Shown piece after piece: positions 9,977-19,991 of a stretch of DNA of 64,000 nt. Within the stretch, counting starts at the first letter, position 1, and each line of letters starts with the position of its first letter. This stretch comes from an uncultured bacterium. Lineage in GTDB: Bacteria; Patescibacteriota; Saccharimonadia; Saccharimonadales; Saccharimonadaceae. The stretch is taken from contig CAIUKF010000009.1 of the NCBI GenBank assembly GCA_903899655.1, forward strand, positions 62,001 through 126,000, in the 5' to 3' direction. The position numbers and the translations under genes are program-made. Under the pieces are notes generated by a model that saw nothing but the letters and a program-made list of their open reading frames with translations, was not told the origin of the DNA and ran no database searches.

Positions 9977-10267
9977 TCATTTTTTTGTATCTTGAGGTAA
10001 TATGCCGTTTAGCTGATTTTTAATTCTGTTTTTTACGTATCTTTTGCCCATACCGGTTTTTAGGTAACGTTCTCTAGCAAAAGCATCTTTTTTGTCTAAA
10101 CTAGCCTCATAATATATGAGTTTGTACGGGCCACGATATTTTGTATATGTACTGACGCCATTGTTGTGTTGGGTGAATCTTTTGCGTAAATCAGATGTGC
10201 ATCCGGTGTACCAATCGTTGGTTGATATGCTTTCAAGTATGTAAACATAATAAAAAGCATCAGCCAT
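9977..10267 (-). CDS. GIY-YIG nuclease-superfamily protein
   Basis: 96 residues, the length of stand-alone UPF0213/YhbQ-type GIY-YIG proteins. It shows YVYILES, then NDWYTGCTSDLRKRFTQHNNG (split by the active-site Tyr, Gly and Arg) and the later KLIYYE segment, i.e. the GIY-YIG core with its catalytic Arg. Its true cell role is unknown; relatives are often annotated as putative endonucleases. It lies between rmlA and rmlCD, 4 bp from rmlCD and on the same strand, although it has no clear link to sugar synthesis. Confidence 0.85.
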   Translation of the reverse strand: MADAFYYVYILESISTNDWYTGCTSDLRKRFTQHNNGVSTYTKYRGPYKLIYYEASLDKKDAFARERYLKTGMGKRYVKNRIKNQLNGILPQDTKK

Positions 10268-10271
10268 TGTT

Positions 10272-11726
10272 CTAAATCTCGTTTTTAAGATATTCTTTCA
10301 AAGATTGTTTCCACTCAACCAAGTTAAAACCTGTTGATTTTATTTTATCAAGGTTTAGAGTACTTTGTAGTGGCCTTGGCGCGATTCCGTCTTTACCTTG
10401 ATAATATTCGGCAGTTGAAACTCCCGTAACGTCGTTGCGATTATGTCCGGTTAGTTCATAAACCTCGGCTGCGATATCTGCCCAGCTGGCCGATTCGCCG
10501 TCACCGGTTAGGTTGTAGGTACCGTATTTGGCTATTGGAATTTGGCTATTAGAATTTGGCTGAGATGACAATAAATGTTTGATGGCGCGGGCTAGGTCGG
10601 GTGTAAAGGTTAGTCGGCCGATTTGGTCGTTAACAACATTTGGTTTGACGTCACGTTCAGCCAACGATTTCATGGTGCGAACGAAATTATTACCTTCGCC
10701 AATTACCCAACTGGTGCGCAATATATAATGTTTTGGTGTTAAGGCAGCTGCAATATCGCCAGCAGCTTTGGTTTGAGCGTAAACCCCTAGCGGGCTAAAT
10801 GACTCGTTTTCGGTATGGTCTGAGACTGAACCGTCAAAAACGTAATCACTGGATATATGGACTAAAGTAATGTGGTATTTAGTGGCTATTTTGCCAAGGT
10901 TGGCGACAGCATGGGTATTAATTTTCCAGGCCAATTGTCGGCCTTCGGTTGTTTCGGCCTTGTCGACAGCAGTGTAAGCCGCCGCATTGATAATAGTGTC
11001 ATATTGGTTCCATGATCGGGCGCTTTCAAGGTCGGGACTGGTAATGTCGAGTTCGGTTGAATCGGTGAATTCGGCATCAGGAAACTCAATTTGTAATGCC
11101 TTGCCGAGTTGTCCATTAGCACCAGTAATCAATGTCTTTTTTGGTTGCATTGGTTTAACGTCAGATAATTTTGGATGATTTTTATCTTTGTCGGATAGTT
11201 CAGCCTGATCTAGGGGGATTGGCCATTCAATATTAACTGTTTCGTCGGCCAGATTTAGGAAGGTATATTTAGATTGGGCGTCAGCGCTCCAGTGGTCATT
11301 AACCAAATATGTATAGACCGTATTATCCTCAAGCGCTTGAAATGAGTTGCCAACACCGCGCGGTACAAAAATTGCCTTGGTTGGATCAAGTTCGGTTGTA
11401 AAGACTGCGCCAAAACTATCACCATCACGCATATCTACCCAAGCGCCAAATATACGGCCTGAACCAACAGAAATAAATTTATCCCATGGTTCAGCGTGGA
11501 TACCGCGAGTTGCGCCCTTCTTTGCGTTAAACGAAATATTATTTTGGACTGGATCAAGTATTGGCAGGCCAAGTTTGGTCATTTTTTCATTTTGCCAGTT
11601 TTCTTTGAACCAACCACGCGCATCACCGTAAACAGGCAGGTCTAGAATTAGCAAACCGGGGATAGTGGTTGGTTGGATTGATAATTCTTTGCTGAATTGT
11701 AACTCGGTCGTTTTTTCGATATTCAT
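10272..11726 (-). CDS. rmlCD: dTDP-4-dehydrorhamnose 3,5-epimerase/reductase fusion (RmlC-RmlD)
   Basis: 484 residues in two parts. Residues 1 to about 185 are RmlC-like (cupin epimerase): DARGWFKENWQ, then GATRGIHAEPWDK with the expected His, and FVPRGVGNSFQALED. Residues from about 195 are RmlD-like (short-chain dehydrogenase reductase): LITGANGQLGKAL nucleotide-binding loop, SSDYVFDG, and YAQTKAAGD with the YxxxK pair. The fusion would carry out the last two steps to dTDP-L-rhamnose. A copy of the dispersed repeat (10530-10560) is translated inside the RmlD part as NSNSQIPIAK, an extra loop next to GTYNLTGDGE. Fused RmlCD proteins are known in some bacteria. Confidence 0.9.
   Translation of the reverse strand: MNIEKTTELQFSKELSIQPTTIPGLLILDLPVYGDARGWFKENWQNEKMTKLGLPILDPVQNNISFNAKKGATRGIHAEPWDKFISVGSGRIFGAWVDMRDGDSFGAVFTTELDPTKAIFVPRGVGNSFQALEDNTVYTYLVNDHWSADAQSKYTFLNLADETVNIEWPIPLDQAELSDKDKNHPKLSDVKPMQPKKTLITGANGQLGKALQIEFPDAEFTDSTELDITSPDLESARSWNQYDTIINAAAYTAVDKAETTEGRQLAWKINTHAVANLGKIATKYHITLVHISSDYVFDGSVSDHTENESFSPLGVYAQTKAAGDIAAALTPKHYILRTSWVIGEGNNFVRTMKSLAERDVKPNVVNDQIGRLTFTPDLARAIKHLLSSQPNSNSQIPIAKYGTYNLTGDGESASWADIAAEVYELTGHNRNDVTGVSTAEYYQGKDGIAPRPLQSTLNLDKIKSTGFNLVEWKQSLKEYLKNEI
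10530..10560. repeat. Dispersed repeat inside rmlCD
   Basis: Two tandem 14-nt units of GGCTATTGGAATTT (second with A for G) ending in GGC. It is read in the reverse orientation by rmlCD as the peptide NSNSQIPIAK. The same repeat occurs at 24481, 24877, 26374 and 28233. Confidence 0.8.
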
Positions 11727-11895
11727 ATAATATAATTATATCATTTTGTTGGGTTGCGGAGTCTTGTAGGGGATAGTATCAAGGATTAATTATTAAATAT
11801 TAAAATACGCTTAGAAAAAAGTTAGTTATTAACAATGCCGTGGTATAATTATATTAGTCTATGAATTAATATCAACATCAAAACAGTGGGGCAAT

Positions 11896-12726
11896 ATGGC
11901 AAAACAATCAATAACTATCTTTGAAGGTTTACAAATACGCCGTCAGTGGAACGCAGATAATGAAATTTGGTATTTTTCTGTAATAGATATAATTCGGGTG
12001 TTAACAGATAGTGCTGACGCCAGAAAATATTGGAATAAGTTAGCAGAACGACTTCGTAAAGAAGGAAATGAGTCGGTGACAAAATGTCACCAACTGAAAT
12101 TACAATCGTCTGATGGAAAATATTACGCAACTGACGTTGCCGATACTGAAACCGTCCTTCGTCTAATTCAATCAATTCCATCACCTAATGCCGAGCCATT
12201 TAAGCTTTGGCTTGCTAGTGTTGGGTATGAAAGACTGGAAGAAACCGCTGACCCTGAACTGGCGATAAACCGTGCATTAAAAACATACCTACAAAAAGGC
12301 TACAGTCGTGACTGGATAAACCAGCGCTTGAAAAGCATCGAAATACGTAAAGATTTGACTGATGAATGGGACAATCGAGGTGTCAAAGAGGGCCTAGAAT
12401 ATGCTATCTTAACTAACGAAATAACTAAGGCGTGGGCGGGTGTTACAACGAAAGAATACAAACAGATAAAGGGCCTTAAAAAGGAGAGTTTGCGCGATAA
12501 CATGACTAACCTTGAATTGGTCTTGAATATGCTTGCCGAAACCGCCACGACCGAAATATCTAGAAGTGAAAAACCAGCGGATTTGTTGGCCAATAAAAAA
12601 GTTGCAAACCGAGGTGGTTCGGTTGCAGGCAAAGCCCGTATCGAAACCGAAAAAGAATTAGGCCGAAGTGTGATAACTGACAAGAATCATTTGCAATTGA
12701 AACAATCTGTCAAAAAAATTAATTAA
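11896..12726 (+). CDS. DinD-like / BRO-N family DNA-damage-inducible protein
   Basis: 276 residues, the usual DinD length. The N-terminal BRO-N-like domain (about 1-110: IFEGLQIRRQWNADNEIWYF, SVIDIIRVLTDSADARKYW) precedes the DinD-type C-terminal region with KGLKKESLRDNMTNLELVL, then AGKARIETEKELG. E. coli DinD is an SOS-induced protein that interferes with RecA filaments; BRO-N domains are common in phage antirepressors. The function here is inferred only from that similarity. It lies opposite to, and wedged between, rmlCD and rmlB. TATAAT at 11844-11849 with TGG before it is a likely promoter 46 nt upstream. Confidence 0.8.
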   Translation: MAKQSITIFEGLQIRRQWNADNEIWYFSVIDIIRVLTDSADARKYWNKLAERLRKEGNESVTKCHQLKLQSSDGKYYATDVADTETVLRLIQSIPSPNAEPFKLWLASVGYERLEETADPELAINRALKTYLQKGYSRDWINQRLKSIEIRKDLTDEWDNRGVKEGLEYAILTNEITKAWAGVTTKEYKQIKGLKKESLRDNMTNLELVLNMLAETATTEISRSEKPADLLANKKVANRGGSVAGKARIETEKELGRSVITDKNHLQLKQSVKKIN

Positions 12727-12729
12727 GCT

Positions 12730-14762
<2,033 letters not shown>

Positions 14763-14781
14763 TATTTAAATTATAGCAAAA

Positions 14782-15408
14782 TTAAACTAATTTTGGCTGA
14801 TTAGACCTTTTGTATGCTTCGACTATCTCGCTATCTCTGATAGTCTCCGTTTTTGTAACCTGCGAATTTATTGCGTTAGTTAATTTATCGCTAAACCCTA
14901 AATATATAAAGGTATTAATACGGCTTTTTGCTACTTTTATGGCCGGAATAAGGTCTGTGTCAGAACTTAAGATAACGACTTGTTCATATCTGTTCTCGTA
15001 GGCATCAACTATCATATCTACGGCAATACCAACATCAACTCCCTTTTCTTGAAAGCGAAGATCATGATGTCCGCAATTTTTACATAAGTCACTGTCGCGC
15101 AGCTTTAATTTACCCGATTCTATATATTGGATATTTTGTTTGTTGAGAGTATTTTTTAACCTTCTCAGGTTGTCGGAAAAAGTCCTTGATTTTTTATGGA
15201 CATCTTCTCCCATATGGCTAATGACCTTTATCTTGGCGCCATAATATTTGATGTCTAATTTTTCATCTGTCGGTATAATATTAGATATAAGACCGCGGAT
15301 GTCTAAATTGTAAAGTTCTTGTTTGTCGCCAATCAGGCCTTCTTTTATGAGGACATCAGAAGCCTTGTATAGAAAATTTTGACCATCAACATATACTACA
15401 GTTTTCAT
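14782..15408 (-). CDS. NYN-domain (LabA/DUF88) putative RNase with zinc motif
   Basis: 208 residues. It has the NYN/PIN-like fold signatures: VVYVDGQNFLY at the N-terminus, EKGVDVGIAVDMIVDAY in the middle and VVILSSDTDLIPAIKVAK near 145-165, which together give the Asp cluster of the active site. A CKNCGHH motif just before the central motif suggests a small metal site. NYN proteins are thought to be nucleases acting on RNA. It lies 20 bp upstream of galE on the same strand, with no obvious metabolic link. A hairpin with a T-run lies just upstream in the leader (15424-15465). Confidence 0.8.
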   Translation of the reverse strand: MKTVVYVDGQNFLYKASDVLIKEGLIGDKQELYNLDIRGLISNIIPTDEKLDIKYYGAKIKVISHMGEDVHKKSRTFSDNLRRLKNTLNKQNIQYIESGKLKLRDSDLCKNCGHHDLRFQEKGVDVGIAVDMIVDAYENRYEQVVILSSDTDLIPAIKVAKSRINTFIYLGFSDKLTNAINSQVTKTETIRDSEIVEAYKRSNQPKLV

Positions 15409-15423
15409 TCCTATATTGTACTA

Positions 15424-15465
15424 TAAAAAACAAAGAACCTTGACGGGATTAGATCCAAGTCAAGG
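15424..15465 (-). terminator. Hairpin with T-tract in the leader of the NYN gene
   Basis: On the minus strand CCTTGAC (15465-15459) and GTCAAGG (15444-15438) form a 7-bp stem with a 14-nt loop, followed by TTCTTTGTTTTTT. It sits 16 nt before the NYN start and has no minus-strand gene upstream, so it could be an attenuator or the end of a short RNA. Confidence 0.5.
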
Positions 15466-15687
15466 CGCTGTACCATAATAATAACATATGCATATATATT
15501 AATCAACATATATTGATTGATATGTCAAAATTGCATATGGTTTATCCACAAATATAGCATAATCATCCCCTAAATTTGTTAAAACTATAGTGTAGTAAAT
15601 ATAACTACGTATTTAATTATTAATTGGAGTGATATATAAATAAGACAGTAGACATCTAGCGGTAAAACAGCATCAACTAAGATAGGT
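15466..15687. other. Intergenic AT-rich region
   Basis: About 220 bp without a gene between the NYN leader and the manC promoter. It contains AATCAA/TTGATT arms around CATATA (15498-15519 area) and repeated CATATG-like steps, possibly a binding site. Nothing coding is seen. Confidence 0.4.
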
Positions 15688-15693
15688 TATAAT
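15688..15693 (+). promoter_or_regulatory. -10 box, likely leaderless
   Basis: TATAAT 6 nt before ATG 15700. No convincing -35 is seen at the standard spacing. Confidence 0.5.
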
Positions 15694-15699
15694 GGAATA

Positions 15700-16740
15700 A
15701 TGATTACAGTTATTATTGCTGGCGGGTCAGGCACACGCCTGTGGCCACTATCAACACCGAATTATCCAAAACATTTATTAAAATTAACAGGCGAGCGGAC
15801 GATGTTGCAAACAGCGTACGATCGGGCATCTAAGCTGGGCAATACGATTTATGTCGTAACGGAATCCAGTCATGCTGATTTTGTTCGTCAACAGTTGCCC
15901 GAATTACCTGAATCAGCTTTTTTGATTGAACCAGGTAGGCGAGGAACGGCTCATTGTATTGTATTTGCACTGGATGTTATTTCGCGAACACATGACAAAA
16001 ACGAACCGATTGCCTTTATACACTCCGATCATCATGTTCGAGATATTGGCGGTTTTGCCAGATCATTCGCCTTGGCAGCCGAAGTATCGCAAGCCAATAA
16101 ACAGATTACACTAATCGGCATCGAACCAACTTTTCCATCAATTGGTTTTGGCTATATCAAACGCGACGGCGTAATTAACGCCAGTAACGGTGTGTATAAA
16201 GTTGAATCGTTTAAAGAAAAGCCAGATTATGAAACCGCAACTGGGTATTTAGCATCTGGCAATTATTTATGGAATTGTGGTTATTTTGTTGGTTCGGTTA
16301 ATACATTTTTAAATGAAATGAAAGTCAGTGCGCCTGATTTACAAGCTGATTTTGATAGTCTAGCGGCGATTAACGAAGTTGGGTCTGAACAATACAATAA
16401 CGCCTATTTGGCATTAGATAATCAAGTAATTGATATAGCATTAATCGAGAAAGCCAAGAGTTTGGCTGTAGTATCGGCTAGTTTTGACTGGATGGATATT
16501 GGATCGTTCAAAGATTTGCACGATGTTGTACCCCAAGATGAATCTGGCAACTATTTTAACGGTAATAATATTCACGCCATCGATGTTGCTAATGTCTATA
16601 TTCGCAACGAAGAGGATAAACCAATTGCCGTTATTGGCCTTGATAATATAGTCGTCGTCAATACGTCTGACGGTATATTAGTCTCACGCAAAGACGTCAG
16701 TCATCGAACAGGTGAAGTTGCCAAGAAGTTACAAGCTTAA
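15700..16740 (+). CDS. manC: Mannose-1-phosphate guanylyltransferase
   Basis: 346 residues, matching the single-domain GMP form without the fused isomerase cupin. It makes GDP-mannose from mannose-1-phosphate and GTP for mannosylation. The signature [21 protein letters not shown] is at the N-terminus (pyrophosphorylase loop plus Lys), AFIHSDHHV and FGYIKRDG follow, then VESFKEKPDYETA and NYLWNCGYFVG, as in ManC/GMP enzymes. It is the start of a plus-strand transcript, alone before the minus-strand gene at 16809. Confidence 0.9.
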   Translation: MITVIIAGGSGTRLWPLSTPNYPKHLLKLTGERTMLQTAYDRASKLGNTIYVVTESSHADFVRQQLPELPESAFLIEPGRRGTAHCIVFALDVISRTHDKNEPIAFIHSDHHVRDIGGFARSFALAAEVSQANKQITLIGIEPTFPSIGFGYIKRDGVINASNGVYKVESFKEKPDYETATGYLASGNYLWNCGYFVGSVNTFLNEMKVSAPDLQADFDSLAAINEVGSEQYNNAYLALDNQVIDIALIEKAKSLAVVSASFDWMDIGSFKDLHDVVPQDESGNYFNGNNIHAIDVANVYIRNEEDKPIAVIGLDNIVVVNTSDGILVSRKDVSHRTGEVAKKLQA

Positions 16741-16808
16741 TGGCTATAGTGTCACGTTTGAACTAAGCTGGCTTCGCTACTGCAGCTACAATCAGCCAAT
16801 TGATGCGT

Positions 16809-17684
16809 CTACTCATAGAGATTCTTTAAGGAGAATTCTTCTGGTTCGTCGTCTTGGTTTATTTTTGTCCATATACGTTCGGTAGTTTTTTGTGATTTCA
16901 TGAATAGGCTTATTGTTGTGGTGGCATAGGTCAAGTTGTCATTGTATTTTTCTTCCAGAGCTTTTTTTATTTGTCGATTGAGCTTGGATTGGGTTTTAGC
17001 ATCTTTACATACAGCTAATATATATGGATAGGGGGTGTTATCGTACCAACCGTCATTTTCTTCATGATTCATGTAGTTGCGGCTTTTTTTAACACTGATA
17101 AAGAATGGCTTGCTGTCGTCCCATACATCAAGAAAGTAGGGTTGATGCTTGGATAATCTGAGGTTTATATATAAGTCTGGTCTCCAAACCGGGAAGTAAT
17201 GATACGGAGCGGTTCCAGCTTGTGAAAAGATATGCATCTTTTCACCATATAATGTGTGGAGCTTTTGAGCGACACTAACAATAGATAGACAGTGACTGAT
17301 AAAAGCGCTTGAGACCAACTTGTTTTTATATAGAGCTTTTGTGACTGGTTCATGGATTGTTTTCTTGCTGTTGGTTTCTATGTAATGTTTGTTTAGCTTG
17401 CGACCACCAGCCGGCGTTAGATAATATTCCGCAGCCCTACCGGCTAATTTATATGTTGAGTCGTAACGCTTACCAATAAACTTTTGACTTTCAAGAATCT
17501 TTAATTTATCTTGAATAGATTTATGATTAGATTTATTTAATAAAATTGCTAATTGCTTACTAGTGCTAAATCTATATTCATATAACCATTCTAGTACTAA
17601 TAACTGACTATTATTTAATGATTTACGAAACTTAACATCACTATTGCTCATACTAAAAAACAACTCCAATCTTACTCTCATCAT
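16809..17684 (-). CDS. Replication-relaxation-like winged-helix protein
   Basis: 291 residues from the first ATG; an inner ATG at 17651 (MSNSDVKF) is an alternative, and neither has a strong SD. The N-terminal 100 residues look like a winged helix (LLVLEWLYEYRFSTSKQLAILLN; IQDKLKILESQKFIGKRYDST; AAEYYLTPAGGRKL). The C-terminal part resembles the nuclease-like half of replication-relaxation proteins (HIFSQAGTAPYHYFPVWRPDLYI, YFLDVWDDSKPFFISVKKSRNYM). The family is linked to plasmid replication or mobile elements. No rep or mob gene is seen beside it. Confidence 0.55.
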   Translation of the reverse strand: MMRVRLELFFSMSNSDVKFRKSLNNSQLLVLEWLYEYRFSTSKQLAILLNKSNHKSIQDKLKILESQKFIGKRYDSTYKLAGRAAEYYLTPAGGRKLNKHYIETNSKKTIHEPVTKALYKNKLVSSAFISHCLSIVSVAQKLHTLYGEKMHIFSQAGTAPYHYFPVWRPDLYINLRLSKHQPYFLDVWDDSKPFFISVKKSRNYMNHEENDGWYDNTPYPYILAVCKDAKTQSKLNRQIKKALEEKYNDNLTYATTTISLFMKSQKTTERIWTKINQDDEPEEFSLKNLYE

Positions 17685-17833
17685 ATCACTATTCTCTTCT
17701 TTATATTTATATAAAAAAGGAGAGGAAAAGAAAAAAAGAAAAACAGTTTAAAAAGAATAGAGTAAGTTGGGTATCGATGGATAACTTATTTATGATTGTT
17801 TATCTGGATCATATTGACGTATTGCATGCATGC

Positions 17834-17839
17834 TATTAT
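17834..17839 (+). promoter_or_regulatory. Extended -10 box before the FitA-like gene
   Basis: TGC-TATTAT, 6 nt before ATG 17846; TTGACG lies at 17814-17819. GCATGCATGC (17824-17833), a palindrome between the two, could be the operator of the antitoxin. This placement argues against the longer reading frame start at 17777. Confidence 0.4.
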
Positions 17840-17845
17840 GTAGAC

Positions 17846-18100
17846 ATGAAGGCAATACAATATACAATTCGTAATATACCGGCTCCGATTGATAGGCACT
17901 TGCGTAAGCGAGCAGCTATAAGTGGCCAGAGTCTGAATAGTATAATTATTGAAGAGCTGTCTAGCAGTGCGGGTGTAGACAAGCAGGACTTAACGGATAC
18001 TTTGGACTGGTTTATTGGCGGTAATTATATTGGTGAATCTGAAAAAAGTGCTTTGGCGGAAGACGATAAAATACAAAAAAATCTGACCCGAAAACAATGA
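17846..18100 (+). CDS. FitA-like ribbon-helix-helix antitoxin
   Basis: 84 residues from ATG 17846. The N-terminal ribbon-helix-helix is clear (MKAIQYTIRNIPAPIDRHLRK then RAAISGQSLNSIIIEELS), of the FitA/VapB type that binds DNA as a dimer and neutralises a PIN toxin with its C-terminal tail (DTLDWFIGGN onward). The toxin gene that should follow begins 7 nt downstream but is reduced to a 45-codon remnant (18108-18245). The antitoxin is therefore an orphan, unless it acts on another PIN protein. Confidence 0.75.
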   Translation: MKAIQYTIRNIPAPIDRHLRKRAAISGQSLNSIIIEELSSSAGVDKQDLTDTLDWFIGGNYIGESEKSALAEDDKIQKNLTRKQ

Positions 18101-18107
18101 CAAGACT

Positions 18108-18245
18108 ATGATAATAATTGACACAAATGTCTATAACGCACTAGCATTGGAAACTAACGCATCATTAGCCACGTATGATAAGGATTTTGAAGTTTTTGCT
18201 GATATGTTTGGTGATAAACTAGCCATAATAAGTGCAATCGATTGA
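18108..18245 (+). pseudogene. PIN-domain toxin remnant with central deletion
   Basis: A 45-residue frame. It opens with MIIIDTNVYNALA (the first PIN strand with its catalytic Asp and the TN pair) and continues directly into LATYDKDFEVFADMFG, which corresponds to the last PIN acidic motif and C-terminus. A full PIN toxin needs about 130-140 residues, so roughly 85-95 central residues are missing while both ends stay in frame. The position right after the antitoxin fits a VapC/FitB toxin inactivated by an in-frame deletion. Confidence 0.75.
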
Positions 18246-18278
18246 CAATAACATACAAATAGCATACAATAATTGTAT
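18242..18278 (+). promoter_or_regulatory. Consensus promoter with operator palindrome for the TA pair
   Basis: TTGACA (18242-18247), 17 bp, TACAAT (18265-18270), then 6 nt to ATG 18277: a near-consensus promoter with no leader. ATACAAT-A-ATTGTAT (18264-18278) is a perfect palindrome covering the -10 and the start codon, as expected of an operator bound by a ribbon-helix-helix antitoxin. Confidence 0.65.
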
Positions 18279-18507
18279 GAGTACTAAAACATTTAATTTA
18301 TCACTTCCACAGGCTTTATTAGAGAAATTAGATAAACGAGCTAAGATTGATTATTCAAGTCGCAGTGAATATATACGTAAGGCTATAGTGAGCCAAATGC
18401 GTACAGAAGAGGCGCTTGAGAACTTGCTTGATAGATCTAATAAAAAAGGTGCCAAATTAGGCATTACTAGTGAGCAACAAGTTTACGATATTATTGCTGG
18501 TAAATAG
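18277..18507 (+). CDS. CopG/ParD-like ribbon-helix-helix antitoxin
   Basis: 76 residues from ATG 18277, 6 nt after a TACAAT box; the longer frame from 18232 would start upstream of the promoter. The N-terminus is a ribbon-helix-helix (KTFNLSLPQALLEKLDKRAKI then YSSRSEYIRKAIVSQM) and the C-terminal tail is charged. It should bind its own promoter palindrome and neutralise the PIN toxin that starts 5 nt after its stop. Confidence 0.85.
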   Translation: MSTKTFNLSLPQALLEKLDKRAKIDYSSRSEYIRKAIVSQMRTEEALENLLDRSNKKGAKLGITSEQQVYDIIAGK

Positions 18508-18512
18508 CTACT

Positions 18513-18911
18513 ATGCTAATAGTTATTGATAGCAACGTTTGGATATCGGCAATTGTTTTTGGTGGGACCCCACGTCGTTTGATTGAAAAAATAGTTCGAG
18601 ACGGCGATTCGATCGTAGTTTCCGAAGAGATATTTACAGAGGTACGTAGAGTATTAAGTGTAAAGTTTAACGATTTTAAAGCAGACTTTGAAAACTTGAA
18701 GGCAATACTGCAGCTATATATTATTAAGGTTGATTTAGGCCAAATTAGAATATCGGTTTGTCGTGATGAAGATGATAACCGAGTAATTGAAACGGCCATA
18801 ATCGGTCAAGCTGAAGTAATTGTCACTGGCGACAAAGATTTATTGGTACTATTAAAATATGATGAAATTATTATTCAAAAACCAACCGAATTTTTGAATG
18901 GCTATAAGTAG
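18513..18911 (+). CDS. PIN-domain ribonuclease toxin
   Basis: 132 residues, full length for the PIN-family toxin group often called putative TA toxin component (PIN_3). It shows VIDSNVWISAIVFGGTPRRL at the N-terminus (first acidic residue), EEIFTEVRRVL in the middle, then CRDEDDNRVIETAI and VTGDKDLL for the remaining acidic residues. PIN toxins cut RNA. It is the intact counterpart to the broken PIN gene 270 bp upstream. Confidence 0.88.
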   Translation: MLIVIDSNVWISAIVFGGTPRRLIEKIVRDGDSIVVSEEIFTEVRRVLSVKFNDFKADFENLKAILQLYIIKVDLGQIRISVCRDEDDNRVIETAIIGQAEVIVTGDKDLLVLLKYDEIIIQKPTEFLNGYK

Positions 18912-18914
18912 GCT

Positions 18915-19991
18915 ATGAAAAAAGTTTGTCTAATTACTTGCTACAAGCAGCCCGATTATATTCGCGCCAAGACGTTGCGAAAGGCAATCGGTGATATTAA
19001 AGATGTAGAATTGATTGTTGTAAAAAATAAACACACGGGATTGTGGCGTTATATTGAAGTAGTTGGAAAGTTAATCGCAGTTCGTTTAACTAAACATCCT
19101 GATATCTATTTTTTGACATTTCGAGGTTATGAAATGTTGCCGATAACGCGTTTATTGACGCTTGGCAAACCGCTGATATTTGATGAGTTTATTAATTTGA
19201 TGGAATGGGTAATTGATGAACATCACAAAATCAAACAAGAAAGCTTGTTGGCAAAATTTTTGTACGGTAATTATCGGTTTTGGTTGAAAAAAGTTCAGTT
19301 AATTACAACTGATACGATGTCACATGCTAAATATTCGGCTGATCTGATGAAACTACCAATCGACAGGTATGTCCCGTTAATCGTCAGCACTGACGAACAG
19401 ACGTTTGATGGGTCAAAAGTGGCTTCCAGGCGCCATAAAAGGCCTTTTAGGGTGTTTTATTACGGCAATATGTTACCGCTACATGGTATCGAAGTTGTAT
19501 TGCAGGCGATGCGTAATTTAAAAGGTCAAGATGTCGAATTACAGTTGATTGGCGGCAACGCAAAAGTCCAACAAATGATAAAACAGGCCAAGAATGATGG
19601 TGTGAAGGTAGATTACAAAACTTGGGTGCCGTTTGCTGATTTGCCGTCTTATATGCAATTGGCCGATGTTTGTTTGGGCGGTCCGTTTGGCGATACGATT
19701 CAATCGCAGTTTGTGATTACAGGCAAGACATATCAGTTGTTGCAGATGGGCCGGCCGGTAATTGTTGGTCAAAATCTGGAGTCAGGAATATTCACGGACA
19801 AATCAAACGTCTTAATCGTTAAGCAGAATAATGCTGATTCTTTGGCGGGCGCTATTTTATGGGCTCAAAGCCATCCAGTTGAACTTAAAAAAATCGGTCA
19901 AAATGGCCGAAAACTATATCAAAATAAACTGTCTAACCGTCAGTTGTCTGAACAACTAAGATTGATGTTTACGAACAAAAATTTGCTTTAG
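18915..19991 (+). CDS. GT4-family glycosyltransferase
   Basis: 358 residues, GT-B fold. The N-terminus is CLITCYKQPDYIRAKTL and the donor half has FRVFYYGNMLPLHGIEVVLQAM and LGGPFGDTIQSQFVITGKTYQLLQMGRPVIV. It starts 3 nt after the toxin stop, so it may be read from the TA promoter as well. Its last 36 nt overlap the convergent gene at 19956. It probably adds a sugar to the surface glycan; the substrate is unknown. Confidence 0.8.
   Translation: MKKVCLITCYKQPDYIRAKTLRKAIGDIKDVELIVVKNKHTGLWRYIEVVGKLIAVRLTKHPDIYFLTFRGYEMLPITRLLTLGKPLIFDEFINLMEWVIDEHHKIKQESLLAKFLYGNYRFWLKKVQLITTDTMSHAKYSADLMKLPIDRYVPLIVSTDEQTFDGSKVASRRHKRPFRVFYYGNMLPLHGIEVVLQAMRNLKGQDVELQLIGGNAKVQQMIKQAKNDGVKVDYKTWVPFADLPSYMQLADVCLGGPFGDTIQSQFVITGKTYQLLQMGRPVIVGQNLESGIFTDKSNVLIVKQNNADSLAGAILWAQSHPVELKKIGQNGRKLYQNKLSNRQLSEQLRLMFTNKNLL

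Noticed and set aside
16741-16808. Terminator between manC and the replication-relaxation-like gene
   Set aside because: No GC stem longer than four pairs and no T-run was found in the 68 bp.
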